Shown: positions 46,557 through 57,569 of the stretch, in pieces
Position numbering within the stretch: position 1 is the first letter of the stretch
How the letters are laid out: each line of letters begins with the position of its first letter
From: Tenodera sinensis
Taxonomy: Eukaryota; Arthropoda; Insecta; Mantodea; Mantidae
Direction: 5' to 3'
Assembly: GCA_030765045.1 (NCBI GenBank)
Contig: CM060967.1
Span: 167,103,751 to 167,167,750 of the forward strand
DNA: 64,000 nt
Notes under the pieces: generated by a model
What the model was told of the DNA's origin: nothing
What the model saw: the letters and a program-made list of their open reading frames with translations, nothing else
Databases searched by the model: none
Program-made: the position numbers and the translations under genes

Positions 46557-48682
46557 TAGTAGTAGTATATATACTATTATATATGCATGTGTGTAATATA
46601 CATTGGAATAAGTCAGTTTTATACTCGGATTCGTCGTATCTTTTCATATTTGTTCGCACAAAGAAGGTGTAAAAAAGGGTGAATGTTTTCAACTTCACGT
46701 AAGTTCACGGAATGGCGAACGTGAACAAAGAGTAGAAGTGATGTAGCCAGGGTGACTGAGTAACAAAAGCGAAAGTCCCGGAGCAAACACCCAACTCCCA
46801 TACATTATCCAAGACTTTTCACCGGAACAGTAATATTTTACTGTGGAGCTCAAACGACCAGGGAGATTCTCTGGCGTCGTTACGGTTCTGAATATGAAAA
46901 CGCAACCACACAAAAACTAGAGCATGCTTTTTTAATTTCTGTTTATGCTGACTTGGCTTGCACGGGTCAACAAATTACTTTTAAGGCAGACGGCTAAGGT
47001 TTTCTGGAGAGACATTCAGGCACCACGGTTTTTCTTATTATACTAGGACCAGTGTTTCATAGCAAACGTTTCTTCAGGTTTTTCATTTTACAACTTCCCA
47101 GTCAAAAGAACTAAGAGTATTTATTTAATCTTACTAAAAAAACAACGCATTTACATACTGAGGGAAACTTTCAAATACAGCACTAATTACATTTTAGGTC
47201 TCACTCTTTCAGCATCTTATTCATTCTCACATCTTTTGTTTTTTATCAGTTGGCAAACCCTATTGCAATAACGGAATAACCCAGAATGTAGTCAAAGTAG
47301 GCAAGAAACACTCCGAAATTTGTAGAAATTTCTATTTCTCACTATCACTCGGTGTTAATATTATGCTATTGTATTCCCTGACCCCGGGCGCGGTACGGAT
47401 GAACTACTTTTATATAAAGTTAGAAGTTGCTTTGATTACTCTTTATTGATATTAATAAACACTTCTCAAACAGTAATCTTCACACTTTTCACGTCGCTAA
47501 ATAATCCGCTAAGTTATGGTGAATTAGTCGTTATTGTACAAATTAATTTACAGCTGCTCAATCCTTCCGATTAATGTTCAAATGCTATGCAGAACGTTCA
47601 TAGTGCAGCTCAAACTTCACCAATATCACTTAATTCGTCGATAACCACATTTAAATATACTTATTCGTATTTAAAGACAAAAGTCAATTTCAAACACTTT
47701 TTCCTCCATTAATTGCAAGAAGAAAAAAGAAAGTCAGCATAGGCCAGCTATATAACAAATTATTACAGAAGGCTGCCTATTCGTCCTATATTATATATTC
47801 TAGATACAGAGGACTTATAAAGGGCTTACTGAGAAATACTGCATCAAGGTTTGTGGAATACTATCAAAATATCCTAGATTTCTTTAATATTTAATTAATA
47901 AATTAAATTACATGCATGACACTGATAAAAATTTTTTTTGTGAAATGGGTTTATTCATTCCTTGCTCAAAATGATATAGCCCCAGATTGAAAATGCTTAA
48001 TGCGTAAGGGAGAATCACTTGAAATTTCACAGAAAGGTTGCTTGAAGTGAGAGGGTGCAATGTTACAGGTTACTGCAGATAGAAAAGTTAACTTGCATAG
48101 AACTACCACAACGCTTCTGGGCAAGGTTAACAGAGCCCTGCTCTTACATTTGCTGCATTACACAACAGATTTGTACTCGGTACAAACTTGTAGATTTATC
48201 CACTTACGGTGAAATCGTTGGTGTGCAAGAGACGATCCGATAGTGGGCTAGATGCGTGCTGGGGGGTGATTTATTGCGAGCGATAGGCCTCCAGGACCAG
48301 GGCTTGCTTATCTTACAGCTCCAGCTATAAAACGTCACACAACATAACACGAAACACAAACTAACCACAACGTTCCCTCACATTTCTTTTAGGAACACTC
48401 TTCTATGTATCTTTTCAGCAATCGATCTACCTCCTCTTCATAATCTTATGGCGGAAAGTCCGCATTTCTAACCACAATAAAATAGTAAAGTAAGCAAAGA
48501 AGCACAAAAAGTGATGAAAATAAGCACCAAATTAAGCAAAAATAAATTTATCTAAATATGATAACTAGTTTCACATAACTCTTGCCTTATTGAACGCTGT
48601 TACAGTATATAAGGAAGCTCATCATGAGATTTTTCTGAGTAAAACCTCTACGTCTGTAAGTGAAAAATGATTTGTATAGTAA
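46557..48682. other. Unassigned DNA
   Basis: No window repeat, RNA gene or coding motif was recognised in this 2.1-kb stretch. Confidence 0.3.
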
Positions 48683-49472
48683 AAATCTGATGTGTTGCAC
48701 TCACATGACTTTCTCTACTTTTGTACTAACCATTCTTACAAACTCTTATTCCTATATCCTCTTCGTGTTAGTTGAGATAAACATTTGTACAAATTATCTT
48801 ATTGCTTATTTCATTGTAGGTGTAAGAGGAATATTAGAATATTCTCTTTGCACGCTTAACATGCAAAACAAACGTACAACGATGTTTCATTTCGTGAAAG
48901 TTTTAGGTTTTCCGAAATTCACACACATAACAAGGAATATCTCAAATGGTTCACCCTACAAGAAAATTTATTGAGACATAAATTGTGTATTTTAGCAAGA
49001 TCTACATTTCTTGTATAGTCTGATTTGGTGTATCTCCAACGGTTTACTAGTTACGCAAAAGTCGTCCAGAGTAAATACGACTACAGGGACTATAGCCAGA
49101 AAATTCAAGATATACATTTAATTTGTCATCAAAATATCTCAAACATATGACATTTTAATCAAAATCGTTAGAGCCATTTTCAAGAAAATCGAAATTTTCG
49201 AAAAATGTTTCATGTAAAGGGTAGTTTAGGGTGGAGCTTTCTTCAAAATCTTCGTGTCAGATCCTTGAAAGACATTAAACTATAATACCAACTTTGGTTT
49301 TTAACCAACTTTTCATTCTTGAGTTATGCTGTCCACAGACTGACACACGAGCCTTTTTCTAAAAATGCTTTTAATGGATTCAGGGGGTCTCAAAACATAT
49401 ATTTCCGGTGAAATATCGACATCGGATTTTTGGGTGGAATACAATACTTCCCCTACTTACCAGTAGAGAAAA
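48683..49472 (+). mobile_element. Family A repeat, full length, tandem unit 1
   Basis: It runs from AAAATCTGATGTGTTGCACT to TTACCAGTAGAGAAAATAAT. Compared with its neighbour it lacks part of the segment after GGAATATTAGAATA. A second full copy starts about ten bases later in the same orientation. Confidence 0.9.
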
Positions 49473-49482
49473 TAATAAAAAA

Positions 49483-50341
49483 AATCTGATGTGTTGCACT
49501 CACATGACTTTCTCTACTCTTGTACTAACCATTCTTACAAACTCTTATTCCTATATCTTCTTCGTGTTAGTTAAAATAAACATTTGTACAAATTATCTTA
49601 TTGCTTATTTCCTTGTAGGTGCAAGGGGAATATTGGAATACAGTAGGCTTTGTGCGATAGTCAAATCTTTTAAAGCTTTAAGATTCCGTTCTCTTTGTAC
49701 ACGTAACATATAAAAAAATGAACAACGATGATCCATTTCACGAAAGTTCCAAGTTTTCCGAAACTCACACACATAACAAGGTATATCTCCGAAATGGTTC
49801 ACCCTACAAGAAAATTTATTGAGACATAAATTATGTATTTTACCAAGATCTACATTTTTGTATAGTATAATTTGGTCTAGCTCTAACGGTTTACCAGTTA
49901 TGCAAAAGTCGTTCAGAGTAAATACGACTACAGGGGCTATAGCCAGAAAATTCAAGATATACAGTTTATTTATCATCAAAATATCTCAAACATATGACAT
50001 TTTAATCAAAATCGTTAGAGCCATTTTCAAGAAAATCAAAATTTTCGAAAAATGTTCCATGTAAAGGGTAGTTTAGGGTGGGGCTATTTTCTTCAAAATC
50101 TTCGTGTCACATCCTTGAACGACATTAAACTTAAATACCAACTTTGGTTTTTAACCGACTTTTCGTTTTTGAGCTATGCTGTCCAAAGACTGACAGATTG
50201 ACAGACACACACACGGACCTTTTTCTAAAAATGCTTTTTTTTTATTCAGGGGGTCTCAAAACATATTTCCGATGAAATCTCGACATCGAATTTTTGGGTG
50301 GAATACAAACTTCCTCTACTTACCAGTAGAGAAAGTAAAAA
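49483..50341 (+). mobile_element. Family A repeat, full length, tandem unit 2 (reference copy)
   Basis: This is one of the cleanest copies. In order it holds the 5' end with ACTTTCTCTACT, the hairpin-like CCTTGTAGGTGCAAGG, the GAAACTCACACACATAACAA block, GGTTTACCAGTTATGCAAAA, GGGTAGTTTAGGGTGGGGCT, the CACACACACGGACC tract, TTTCCGATGAAATCTCGACA and the end AGTAGAGAAAGTAAAAA. It has no conserved reading frame. Confidence 0.9.
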
Positions 50342-50400
50342 TGTTATTTAAACGTCGCATATGAGAAAAGCACTAGTTCTTCGAATTCCTGTTCAGTGTG

Positions 50401-50715
50401 TTACTTTACCAGGAAGCTTTTTAAAAATTTAAGTGTTTTGTAACCGTGATTTTTGTGTAGTACCTGATTGAGTTTATCAAACGTAGTTTTTGCAACCCCT
50501 TGTTTTTCTGACAACAATGTTTCTGAAATTTCGTCAATCTGAGAAAGTAAATGTACGAAGTAATTACTTCGGGCTTCTAGTTGCTTTAAAATTTTAGATA
50601 CTTTAGAGAAATGCCATTCTTGCACAACACAGTGTTGCTTGGAACTCGGGGAATCATCGTCCTTGTCCGTGATATCTCGGGCAATAACTGACTGATGACT
50701 TGAACCTCTACCCAA
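50401..50715 (-). pseudogene. hAT-like transposase C-terminal relic
   Basis: The minus-strand open frame of 104 codons includes FSKVSKILKQLEARSNYFVH, LLSQIDEISETLL and KLNQVLHKNHGYKTLKFLKS. The K.N.VL.KN.GY.xL pattern matches the same region of the hAT relic at 14680-15340 (KVNYVISKNSSYKQM) in spacing and in the preceding LE...S...I...L helix. The first 30 residues (RDITDKDDDSPSSKQ) fit no motif I know. No terminal inverted repeats were found nearby. It could instead be an exon of an unrelated host gene. Confidence 0.4.
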
Positions 50716-51234
50716 TCATAGCAGGCTTTTTTCTCCTTGCAGTATCTTTCATAACACTTAGATAAATGCGTAAGAATGAAATGTTACGATATAGCAGAGA
50801 AAATAGTGAATGAATGATAAATCAAGGATAACTGCGAAACATGTACTTAAAACAGAATATTTTATCCAAAATTGTAAATTTAAAGTAAAAATCCTAGAGT
50901 AAGTAAGCAGGAACATTTTCCTGTGAAATAAGCACAAACAGTTAAAAGTGCTCATCTAGGTGTGCGTTACAAATTATAAACTTGCTGCTTATCCTTAAGT
51001 GTGGAAAAAGTTGAGCATTTTGCCTAGAAATCCAGGCTTATGTTATGAGTTGTATAATGCTGATTACCCTCCCCTTACGTAGGACTTGCAAGCCAGTGTC
51101 CAGGGTCAGGCATCTGTCGGGGAGTACAGGAACCTATGGGCCGAACAGAGTGAAGTGGTCAGTATGAGAGCGAGGAAGAGGATGTTATGAAATACAGGCA
51201 AAATCGATGGAGCAATTGGTAGAACGAGTGGCTT
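50716..51234. other. Unassigned DNA
   Basis: Nothing recognised, except that 51050-51234 is GC-richer and may be part of a composite retroposon with the SINE that follows. Confidence 0.3.
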
Positions 51235-51362
51235 GGGAAGACCCGCCTAGATGCCACTTTGTCCACCACGAATACCACATCGGGACTCTGGAAGCGAACC
51301 CGGGCCGCTTAGGTGGTGGGCGAACGGTCTAACTGCTTGTAACACGCTATACGAAACACCGC
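51235..51362 (-). mobile_element. SINE-1 copy with split A box, minus strand
   Basis: On the minus strand the B-box region GCGGCCCGGGTTCGCTTCC and the GGTATTCGTGGTGGACAAAG body match 11775-11965. The head reads CCGCGGTG, then about 20 extra bases, then AGCAGTTAGACC, so the A box seems interrupted by an insertion. Confidence 0.75.
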
Positions 51363-51637
51363 GGCCTACTTCTACTATATTATTGCACATTTAATTTTAC
51401 ACTTTAAATTTTACGTAATGTTTTATTATCTTTTACTTGTTAATATTTACTTACGATTTAATGCATTCAGCAGCTATAAGTTGCACGTTCCTCTTTTTTT
51501 TTTTAAGATCAACTGTCAAGCGTGAGGAATTGATCGGCATTTATTATGTTATTATGTTTATTATTTAGTATTATGATAAACTGTTAGTAGTTATAATCTC
51601 ATTTTCGTTTAAGTATAGCTTCTATTATTCAGTATAA

Positions 51638-52483
51638 AAATGTGATGTGTTGCACTAGCACGACTTTCTCTACTCTGGTATTAACCATTCTTACAAACTC
51701 TTATTCCTATATCATCTTCGTCATAGTTAAAATAAACATTTGTACAAATTATCTTATTGCTTATTTCCTTATAGGTACAAGGGGAATGTTAGAATGCAGT
51801 AGGCTTTGTGCAATAGTCAAATATTTTAAAGCTTTGAGATTGTGTTGTCTTTGCACATTTAACATATAAAAAATGAACAACGATGTTCCAGTTCACGAAA
51901 GTTCTAAGTTTTCCGAAACTCACACATATAGCAAGCAATATCTCCGAAATGGTTCACTCTACAAGAAAATTTATTGAGACATAAATTGTGTATTTTAGCA
52001 AGATCTACATTTCTTGTATAGTATGATTTGGTGTATCTCTAACGGTTTACCAATTATGCAAAAGTCGTCCAGAGTAAACACGACTACAGGGGCTACAGCC
52101 AGAAAATTCAAGATATACATTTCATTTGTCATAAAAATATATCAAACATATGACATTTTAATAAAAGTCGTTAGAGCCATTTTCAAGAAAATCAAAATTT
52201 TCGAAAAATGTTCCATGTAAAGGGTAGTTTAGGATGGGGCTATTTTCTTCAAAATCTTCCTGTCGCATCCTTGAAAGACATTAAACTTAAATACCAACTT
52301 TGGTTCTTAACCGACTTTTCGCTTTTGAGTTATGCTGTACACAACTGACACACACACGGACCTTTTTCTAAAAATGCTTTTTTTTGGACTCAGGGGGCCT
52401 CCAATATATTTCCGGTGAAATCTCGACATCGAATTTTTGGCTGGAATACAACACTTCCCCTACTTACTATACATAGAAGATAA
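51638..52483 (+). mobile_element. Family A repeat, full length, tandem unit 1
   Basis: It runs from AAAATGTGATGTGTTGCACT to TACTATACATAGAAGATAAA. The 3' end merges directly with the next unit's AAAATCTGATG, without spacer. Confidence 0.9.
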
Positions 52484-53266
52484 AAAATCTGATGTGTTGC
52501 ACTCAGACGACTTTCTCTACTCTTGTACTAACCATTCTTACAAACTCTTATGTCTAATCTTCTTCATGTTAGTTGAAATAAACATTTCAGAAATTATCTT
52601 ATTGTTTATTTCCTTGTAGGTACAAGAGGAATATTACAATACAGAGGGTTTGAGGGATAATCAAATGTTTTAAAGCTTTGAGATTCCGTTCTCTTGGCGC
52701 GTTTAACAAAAACTGAGTATTCCAAAACTCGCACAGATAACAAGGAATATCTCCTAAATGGTTCACTGTATTAAAAAAAAAAGTCATAGATTGTGCATTT
52801 TAGCAAGATCTGCATTTTTTTGTACAGCAAGATTTGGTCTAACCGTTAAGGTTTACGAGTTATGCAAAAGTCATCCACAGTAAGCAGTACAGCTAGAAAA
52901 TTTAAAATCTGCATTTATTTCGTCATAAAAGCATTTCAAATATATGCATTTTAATTAAAATCGTTCGACATTTTCGAGAAAGTCAAATATTTCAATAATT
53001 TTCCATGTAAAGAGTAGTTTAGGGCGGGGCTATTTTCTTCAAAATCTTCGTGTCGCGTCCTTGAGACAAACTTAAATACCAACTTTGGTTTTTTATCGAG
53101 TTTTTATTTGTAGGTTATACTGTCCAAGGACTAACAGACAGACGCACAGACATGCATACGGACGTTTTTCTAAAAATGCTTTTTTTTTTTTAGATTCAGG
53201 GGGCCTCAAAACATGTTTCCGGTGGAATCTCGAAATCGAATTTTTGAGTGGAAAAAAGTAAATATA
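52484..53266 (+). mobile_element. Family A repeat, full length, tandem unit 2
   Basis: It starts AATCTGATGTGTTGCACTCA and ends with a shortened terminus (TTTTTGAGTGGAAAAAAGTA), so the 3' inverted 12-mer is lost. It is more diverged than unit 1. Confidence 0.85.
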
Positions 53267-53369
53267 TCGATGTGTTTGTCTCAAGAAAATAACTTTTTCA
53301 AAAGACTACTACATTAACTGTGTAGGTACCAAAATGGCTACCTGGAACTCTGAGCACCCTATCATTATA

Positions 53370-54497
53370 CATAAAATCTTGAGTTACATTCACACGGATT
53401 CTTCTACCCATTATCGTTTATTCCTACATGGCTTCTACAAGCTGTTTTTAAGAAAGCTTATATTGGTATTAACTTCTTAAGCTAGATTAACCGTTGCAGA
53501 AATAGCTTCACTTTGGATAGGGATAGGGTGGCGCGTCAGTTTGTATTTTTTATACTCTTGCAGTACAGAAGGTGGTTGTGCCGTGTGCATGATACATGAA
53601 ATAAAATTATAAACAGGACAGCAAATTTGTCAAGGAAACACTTCTGGTCTAAGTTTAAGATATGTCCGCGACATTAGCGTGTTATGAGGGCTAGGGAAAA
53701 CTTTGTAAACATCAGTCAGATAGGTTGGAACTGGCAGGATTTGAATTGCGATCTTCCGCTCACGAGTCTGTGTTTTAATGAGCTCGGCCAGCCATGTCGA
53801 TCGTGCTGCTAAATTATGTGGAAATGTTACGTTGTTTCCATTTTATCAAGAGAAACAAGCGAACGTGTAGAATCAACAATGGATATCCCAAACATGGTTC
53901 ATGCCACAAAAAGTTTGAAATAAAGCGAGTTTTAAGGAAATCTATTGCTTTGTTTAGTACGTCTGTCTACCTCTTTAGATTTACCCGTTTTACAAAATTA
54001 GATATTTCTTCCAAATGAAGAGAGGATTTCACAGCTACTCCCAAAGGTAAGATATGCATTTTATAACGTAAATATACATACATTAACTTAACCTAAATCG
54101 TCACAGCCATTTCTAAGTAAATAAAGTAAACAATGTTTTATGTAAAGAGTAGCTTTGGTACTCTTTGCAAGGTCAAGAAATAAAACACGAGTAATACATT
54201 TATATTAGAGAAAACTATAAATATTGGCAAATTCAAAGAAATAAAAATATCTCGCAAATGGTTCACTCAAAAGAAACGAAGTATAAAAAATTGTGTTTTA
54301 AGGATATTCACATTTTATATTTAGTAAGATTTTGTCTTCTCTTACTGTTTACCGGTTGTGCAAACACAGCACACAGAAATGTTTTCAAATTTGATTTTTT
54401 ATTTATTCACGTGTTCTCAAAATATGAAGTCGGATTTTTGTGTGAAATGCAATACTTCCTCTGTTTGACAGACACGTGATAGGGAAAGTAAAAATGA
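53370..54497 (+). mobile_element. Family A2 repeat, candidate full length
   Basis: It opens AAAATCTTGAGTTACATTCA and closes with GATAGGGAAAGTAAAAATGA, like family A ends with a degenerate core. Inside are ATGGATATCCCAAACATGGT and a second, better preserved family-A-like block from 54240 (ATATCTCGCAAATGGTTCAC). The tRNA-like relic at 53725-53805 lies within. It may be one long element or two overlapping old copies. Confidence 0.5.
53725..53805 (-). repeat. tRNA-like relic, minus strand
   Basis: On the minus strand TGGCTGGCCGAGCTCATTAA holds an A-box-like TGGCCGAGC, and GCAATTCAAATCCTGCCAG about 45 bases on resembles a B box. It has no clear SINE body. Confidence 0.45.
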
Positions 54498-55372
54498 AGC
54501 TATGAACACAAGATCGAAGACTGATTCTCGAGACTTGCAATGCAATCTACGAAATACCGAGCAAGTATTGGATTCTTTAAATCCACCAGGATATACTGTT
54601 TCGTTCTGTGCCCGGGAAAGTTTGTAGTAGAACTTCGGAAGTGGGAATTTTGCCAAGTTGTCTTAGGTAATCTTGACAGACAAACGGAGAATGTAAACCC
54701 CTCTACTGTTAAAAATGGTTGTTTCTCCTTTTTGAATGTGCTGAACACTAACACAGCAGTCAGCAGGCGGTTGTGGAAACTAGGAATTGGAGAAAAAAAA
54801 TTATTTTCTTCGCTCTTTCTCCTCATTCCTTTCGTCAAATCATTTTCCAAGTTTTGATGTTCTGCGAGGTAGCTGCCTAAAGAAGCATATTATGCATATT
54901 TTAATAACGAAGTGGCCATGAGTAACTTCATTTTCCCGTCCAGTTCAGTATAGGAAGAAGAGGAAATAAAGTGACAAAACGTAGCTTGATTTGTCACAAT
55001 ATTTCCTCTAAAACTGAATCACAATTCACAAGTGACCTTTGTTTTATCATAAGCTTGACACAAACACTAGTCAACTGTCCACAGACCGCTCTCACAATCA
55101 ACTGACTAACTCTGACGACCAACTCACTAAACCGGCAAGACCAACTTCTCTGTACGTGCCGACTCGCTTAAATAGGCAAGAATTAGGTACCGTCGATTTC
55201 TCTGGAAATTCTCATTTTGTTGAAGCATATCGTAAAATATCGGCACCGCTGTACTATTGTATTCCACGAAAAAGGTCAATATCGAAATACACATTTGGAG
55301 GTCATCTGAATAAAACCTTGTGTGAGTGAGAGAGAGAACTCTCAAACGAAATCTGATAGTTATTAGACTTCA
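54498..55372. other. Unassigned DNA
   Basis: Overlapping frames of 105-116 codons exist on both strands at 54500-54857, but I see no motif on either. No repeat was assigned. Confidence 0.3.
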
Positions 55373-55545
55373 GCATATTCCAAGGATGCGACACGAACAT
55401 TTTCAAGTAAAACTCAATGATACCGCTACTATCTGATTAAAATACCACATTTGAGATATTTATATAACAAATCTTAAATTTTCTGTGAAGTCCGTTTATT
55501 CTGAATTGTGTATACATCTGCATGACTGGTAAACCAAAGATAAGA
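55373..55545 (-). mobile_element. Family A fragment, minus strand
   Basis: From AAGGATGCGACACGAACATT to CATGACTGGTAAACCAAAGA, an internal piece of the repeat in reverse. It joins the next, plus-strand copy head to head. Confidence 0.65.
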
Positions 55546-56080
55546 CAAAAAATCTGATGTGTTGCACGCACGTATTTCTCTTGTACTAACCATTCTCACA
55601 AACTCTTATTCTTATATCTTCTTCGTGTTAGTTGAGATAAACATTTGTAGAAATCATCTTATTGTTTGTTTCCTTGTAGGTGCAAGGGGAATATGGGAAT
55701 ATACGAGGTTTTAAGCGGTAGTCAAATCTTACAAAGATTTGAGGTTTCGTTCCCTTTGCACGGCTAAGATATAAACAAATGAATAACGATCTTCCATTTG
55801 GCGAAAGATCTACATTTTTTTGTGGAGTAAGATCTACTCTACCTCTTACGGTTTACCAGTTATGCAAAAGTCGTCGAGAATAAACAGGACTAAGTGCGCT
55901 ATAGTCAGAAAATTCAAGATATACATTTACCACAAAAATATCTTGAACATGTGGTATTTTAATCACAATAGTTATTTGCGAGAAAATAAATATTTTCGAT
56001 TTCAAGGGCAGTTGAGTTTTCTTCAAAATATTCGAGTCGCATTCTTGAAAGATTTAAGGATACCTATCGGCATAGTTTTA
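55546..56080 (+). mobile_element. Family A repeat, 5' two thirds
   Basis: It begins AAAATCTGATGTGTTGCACG and retains TTCCTTGTAGGTGCAAGGGG and GGTTTACCAGTTATGCAAAA. It is lost after TCGCATTCTTGAAAGATTTA. Confidence 0.8.
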
Positions 56081-56250
56081 AAAACCTAGTTTTTATTGGT
56101 TTGATTTGGAATTTTAACACAATTACTACATAGTGAGGAGTAAATCAGTCAAATTTCATATATTTAGTCAAATTAGTTGCTAAGATATTAACAGTTTATT
56201 ATATTCAAGATGTTCTCGGGCTTCTAGCCAGGTGTAGTGATGCAGAGCTA

Positions 56251-56288
56251 TCGACGTTTCGGGAGTGTACATCTCTCCTATCATCAGG
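56251..56288 (-). ncRNA. Hammerhead-ribozyme-like motif (incomplete)
   Basis: On the minus strand CCTGATGATAGGAGAG is followed by ATGTACACTCCCGAAACGTC. The boxes CTGATGA and GAAAC enclose a GGAG/CTCC stem, as in the hammerhead core, and GTC, a cleavage-type triplet, follows at once. A separate stem III between GAAAC and GTC is missing, so self-cleavage is doubtful. Hammerheads are known in Penelope-like elements. Confidence 0.3.
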
Positions 56289-56619
56289 ATGATTAACTAG
56301 CAAGTTTTTTTTTTTTTTTTTTTTTTGAATGGGAGACGAAGAGAGTTGGAGATAAAAGATTGGCTTATTACGCCGGGAAGGAAGAAAGTGTGATGGGATG
56401 GGATTTTCTGGGGGGGGGGGGATATGGGGAGAACTGTAGCGTAGGTAGCGAGGTTCCGCCGAAGCACCCTCGTTAGTGCGGGAATTCAGCCTGTAAATTA
56501 CCGGCATCGAGGTTAGGATTTCCAGGTGACAGACACGACCGAGGCCCTGACTGTCACACGCGGGGAGTGGACGTGGGATGGATTAGAGGAGTAAGGAGTT
56601 GTTAGAGGTGACGGCGTAG

Positions 56620-57437
56620 ATGGTTACTTGATCTGCTATGTCGAGAAGTTCTCAGGGTTGTGTAGAGTTGAAGCGTTCTTGATTTCGTCTTCTAGCTAAG
56701 ACTGCGTCACATTCCATCACCTCACATGGTGCAGTCCCGTGGTCCCACGAGTTGGTCCATCCTTGGAAAGGTGATTCTGGGCGAGGAGGTGGTGCCGGTG
56801 GGTAGTTGCATTGCTGCTGTTGGTTGTAGTGAGTCTGCTGTCAATGGTATTGTGACTTCTGGCGATGGTATGTTGGTGGTTGTGGAGTTGTTGGTCTTTG
56901 ATGCTCTCTGATGAGATTTTCTACTGCAGGTGTAGGTTCTTCAGTCTGCGTAGTAGCTTCGTGGGTCGCTGTTCCCTTTCTTTCCATTCTGTTGAGTGTT
57001 TCGTTGAACGATATCATGTCACGGTAGTTTAACTGGGCGGTTGCACGACAAAAGTCTTCAAGTATTATAGTAGCATTCTTGAGTTCAGGGTGTAAAGAAG
57101 TAGTTCTATTGTTGTTTGCCGGCGGAGTGTGTTAGTCTTAAGACTGCATTTCCGGACGTCTTTGTGTAGTGACGAGACGGTGGTCGCTGCTGATTTGCGA
57201 AACTCTTTCACAGAGTTATGGACGTCCTGTAGTTTTTTTTTTTTTTTTTTTTTTTTTTTTGTGTGTACTGTTGGAGTCATTGTGGGCTACGTTGTTGGCG
57301 ATAGAAGTTACGGCGGAGTTGAGCTGCAGTAATGTTTCTTCTACTCTGCCCAGGCGTTGGTGGAGGCTGTCGAAGATCCTCCACTTCGTGGCTGAAGTTC
57401 TGCGTAGAGTCATCTTCCCCATGGCTGAACCCCACAC
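56620..57437 (-). pseudogene. Coiled-coil-like ORF relic, broken by A-run
   Basis: The minus frame from 57437 reads MGKMTLRRTSATKWRIFDSL, HQRLGRVEETLLQLNSAVTS, then runs into Lys codons from an A-run (57233-57260). It resumes in frame changes as LQDVHNSVKEFRKSAATTVS, EDFCRATAQLNYRDMI and, further on, VMECDAVLARRRNQERFNST. Heptad-like leucine spacing suggests a coiled coil, as in LINE ORF1 proteins, but there is no CCHC or RRM motif to name it. Frames change at least three times, so it is not functional. Confidence 0.45.
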
Positions 57438-57569
57438 AGGGGACCAGTATATGTACCGCCCGCTAGTACGTACCGAGTAGAAAACACTAGACCTGAGTAG
57501 AAGCCCGAGAACATCTTGAATATGTTCGTCGCCAGGAAAGCTTCAAATCATATTTTAGTTTATTATATT

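Larger units (their letters stand above)
56206..57556 (-). mobile_element. Retroelement-like insertion with inverted termini and 13-bp TSD
   Basis: AGTTTATTATATT flanks the segment on both sides (56193-56205 and 57557-57569), a 13-bp target duplication. The word TTCTCGGGCTTCTA at the left is inverted at the right (TAGAAGCCCGAGAA); the full perfect inverted match is about 25 bp. Read on the minus strand it carries a coding relic (57437 down to about 56600), a C-run, an A-run at 56306-56327, and a CTGATGA...GAAACGTC motif near its 3' end. Inverted terminal pieces, a TSD of this size and the motif are compatible with a Penelope-like element, but no reverse transcriptase is present; a LINE-mobilised non-autonomous element is the alternative. 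Confidence 0.6.

Noticed and set aside
49605..49979. 124-codon minus-strand frame, similar to 30979-31209
   Set aside because: It is a by-product of family A; most copies interrupt this frame, so coding selection is not supported.
49483..50341. Family A as a Helitron (5' TC, rolling-circle tandem units)
   Set aside because: The start AATCTG is suggestive, but the conserved 3' end is AGTAGAGAAAGTAAAAA, without the hairpin plus CTRR that Helitrons need.
48683..53266. CRISPR-like array from repeated units
   Set aside because: Units are ~850 bp transposon-like copies with no short repeats or spacers; the sequence is eukaryotic in character.
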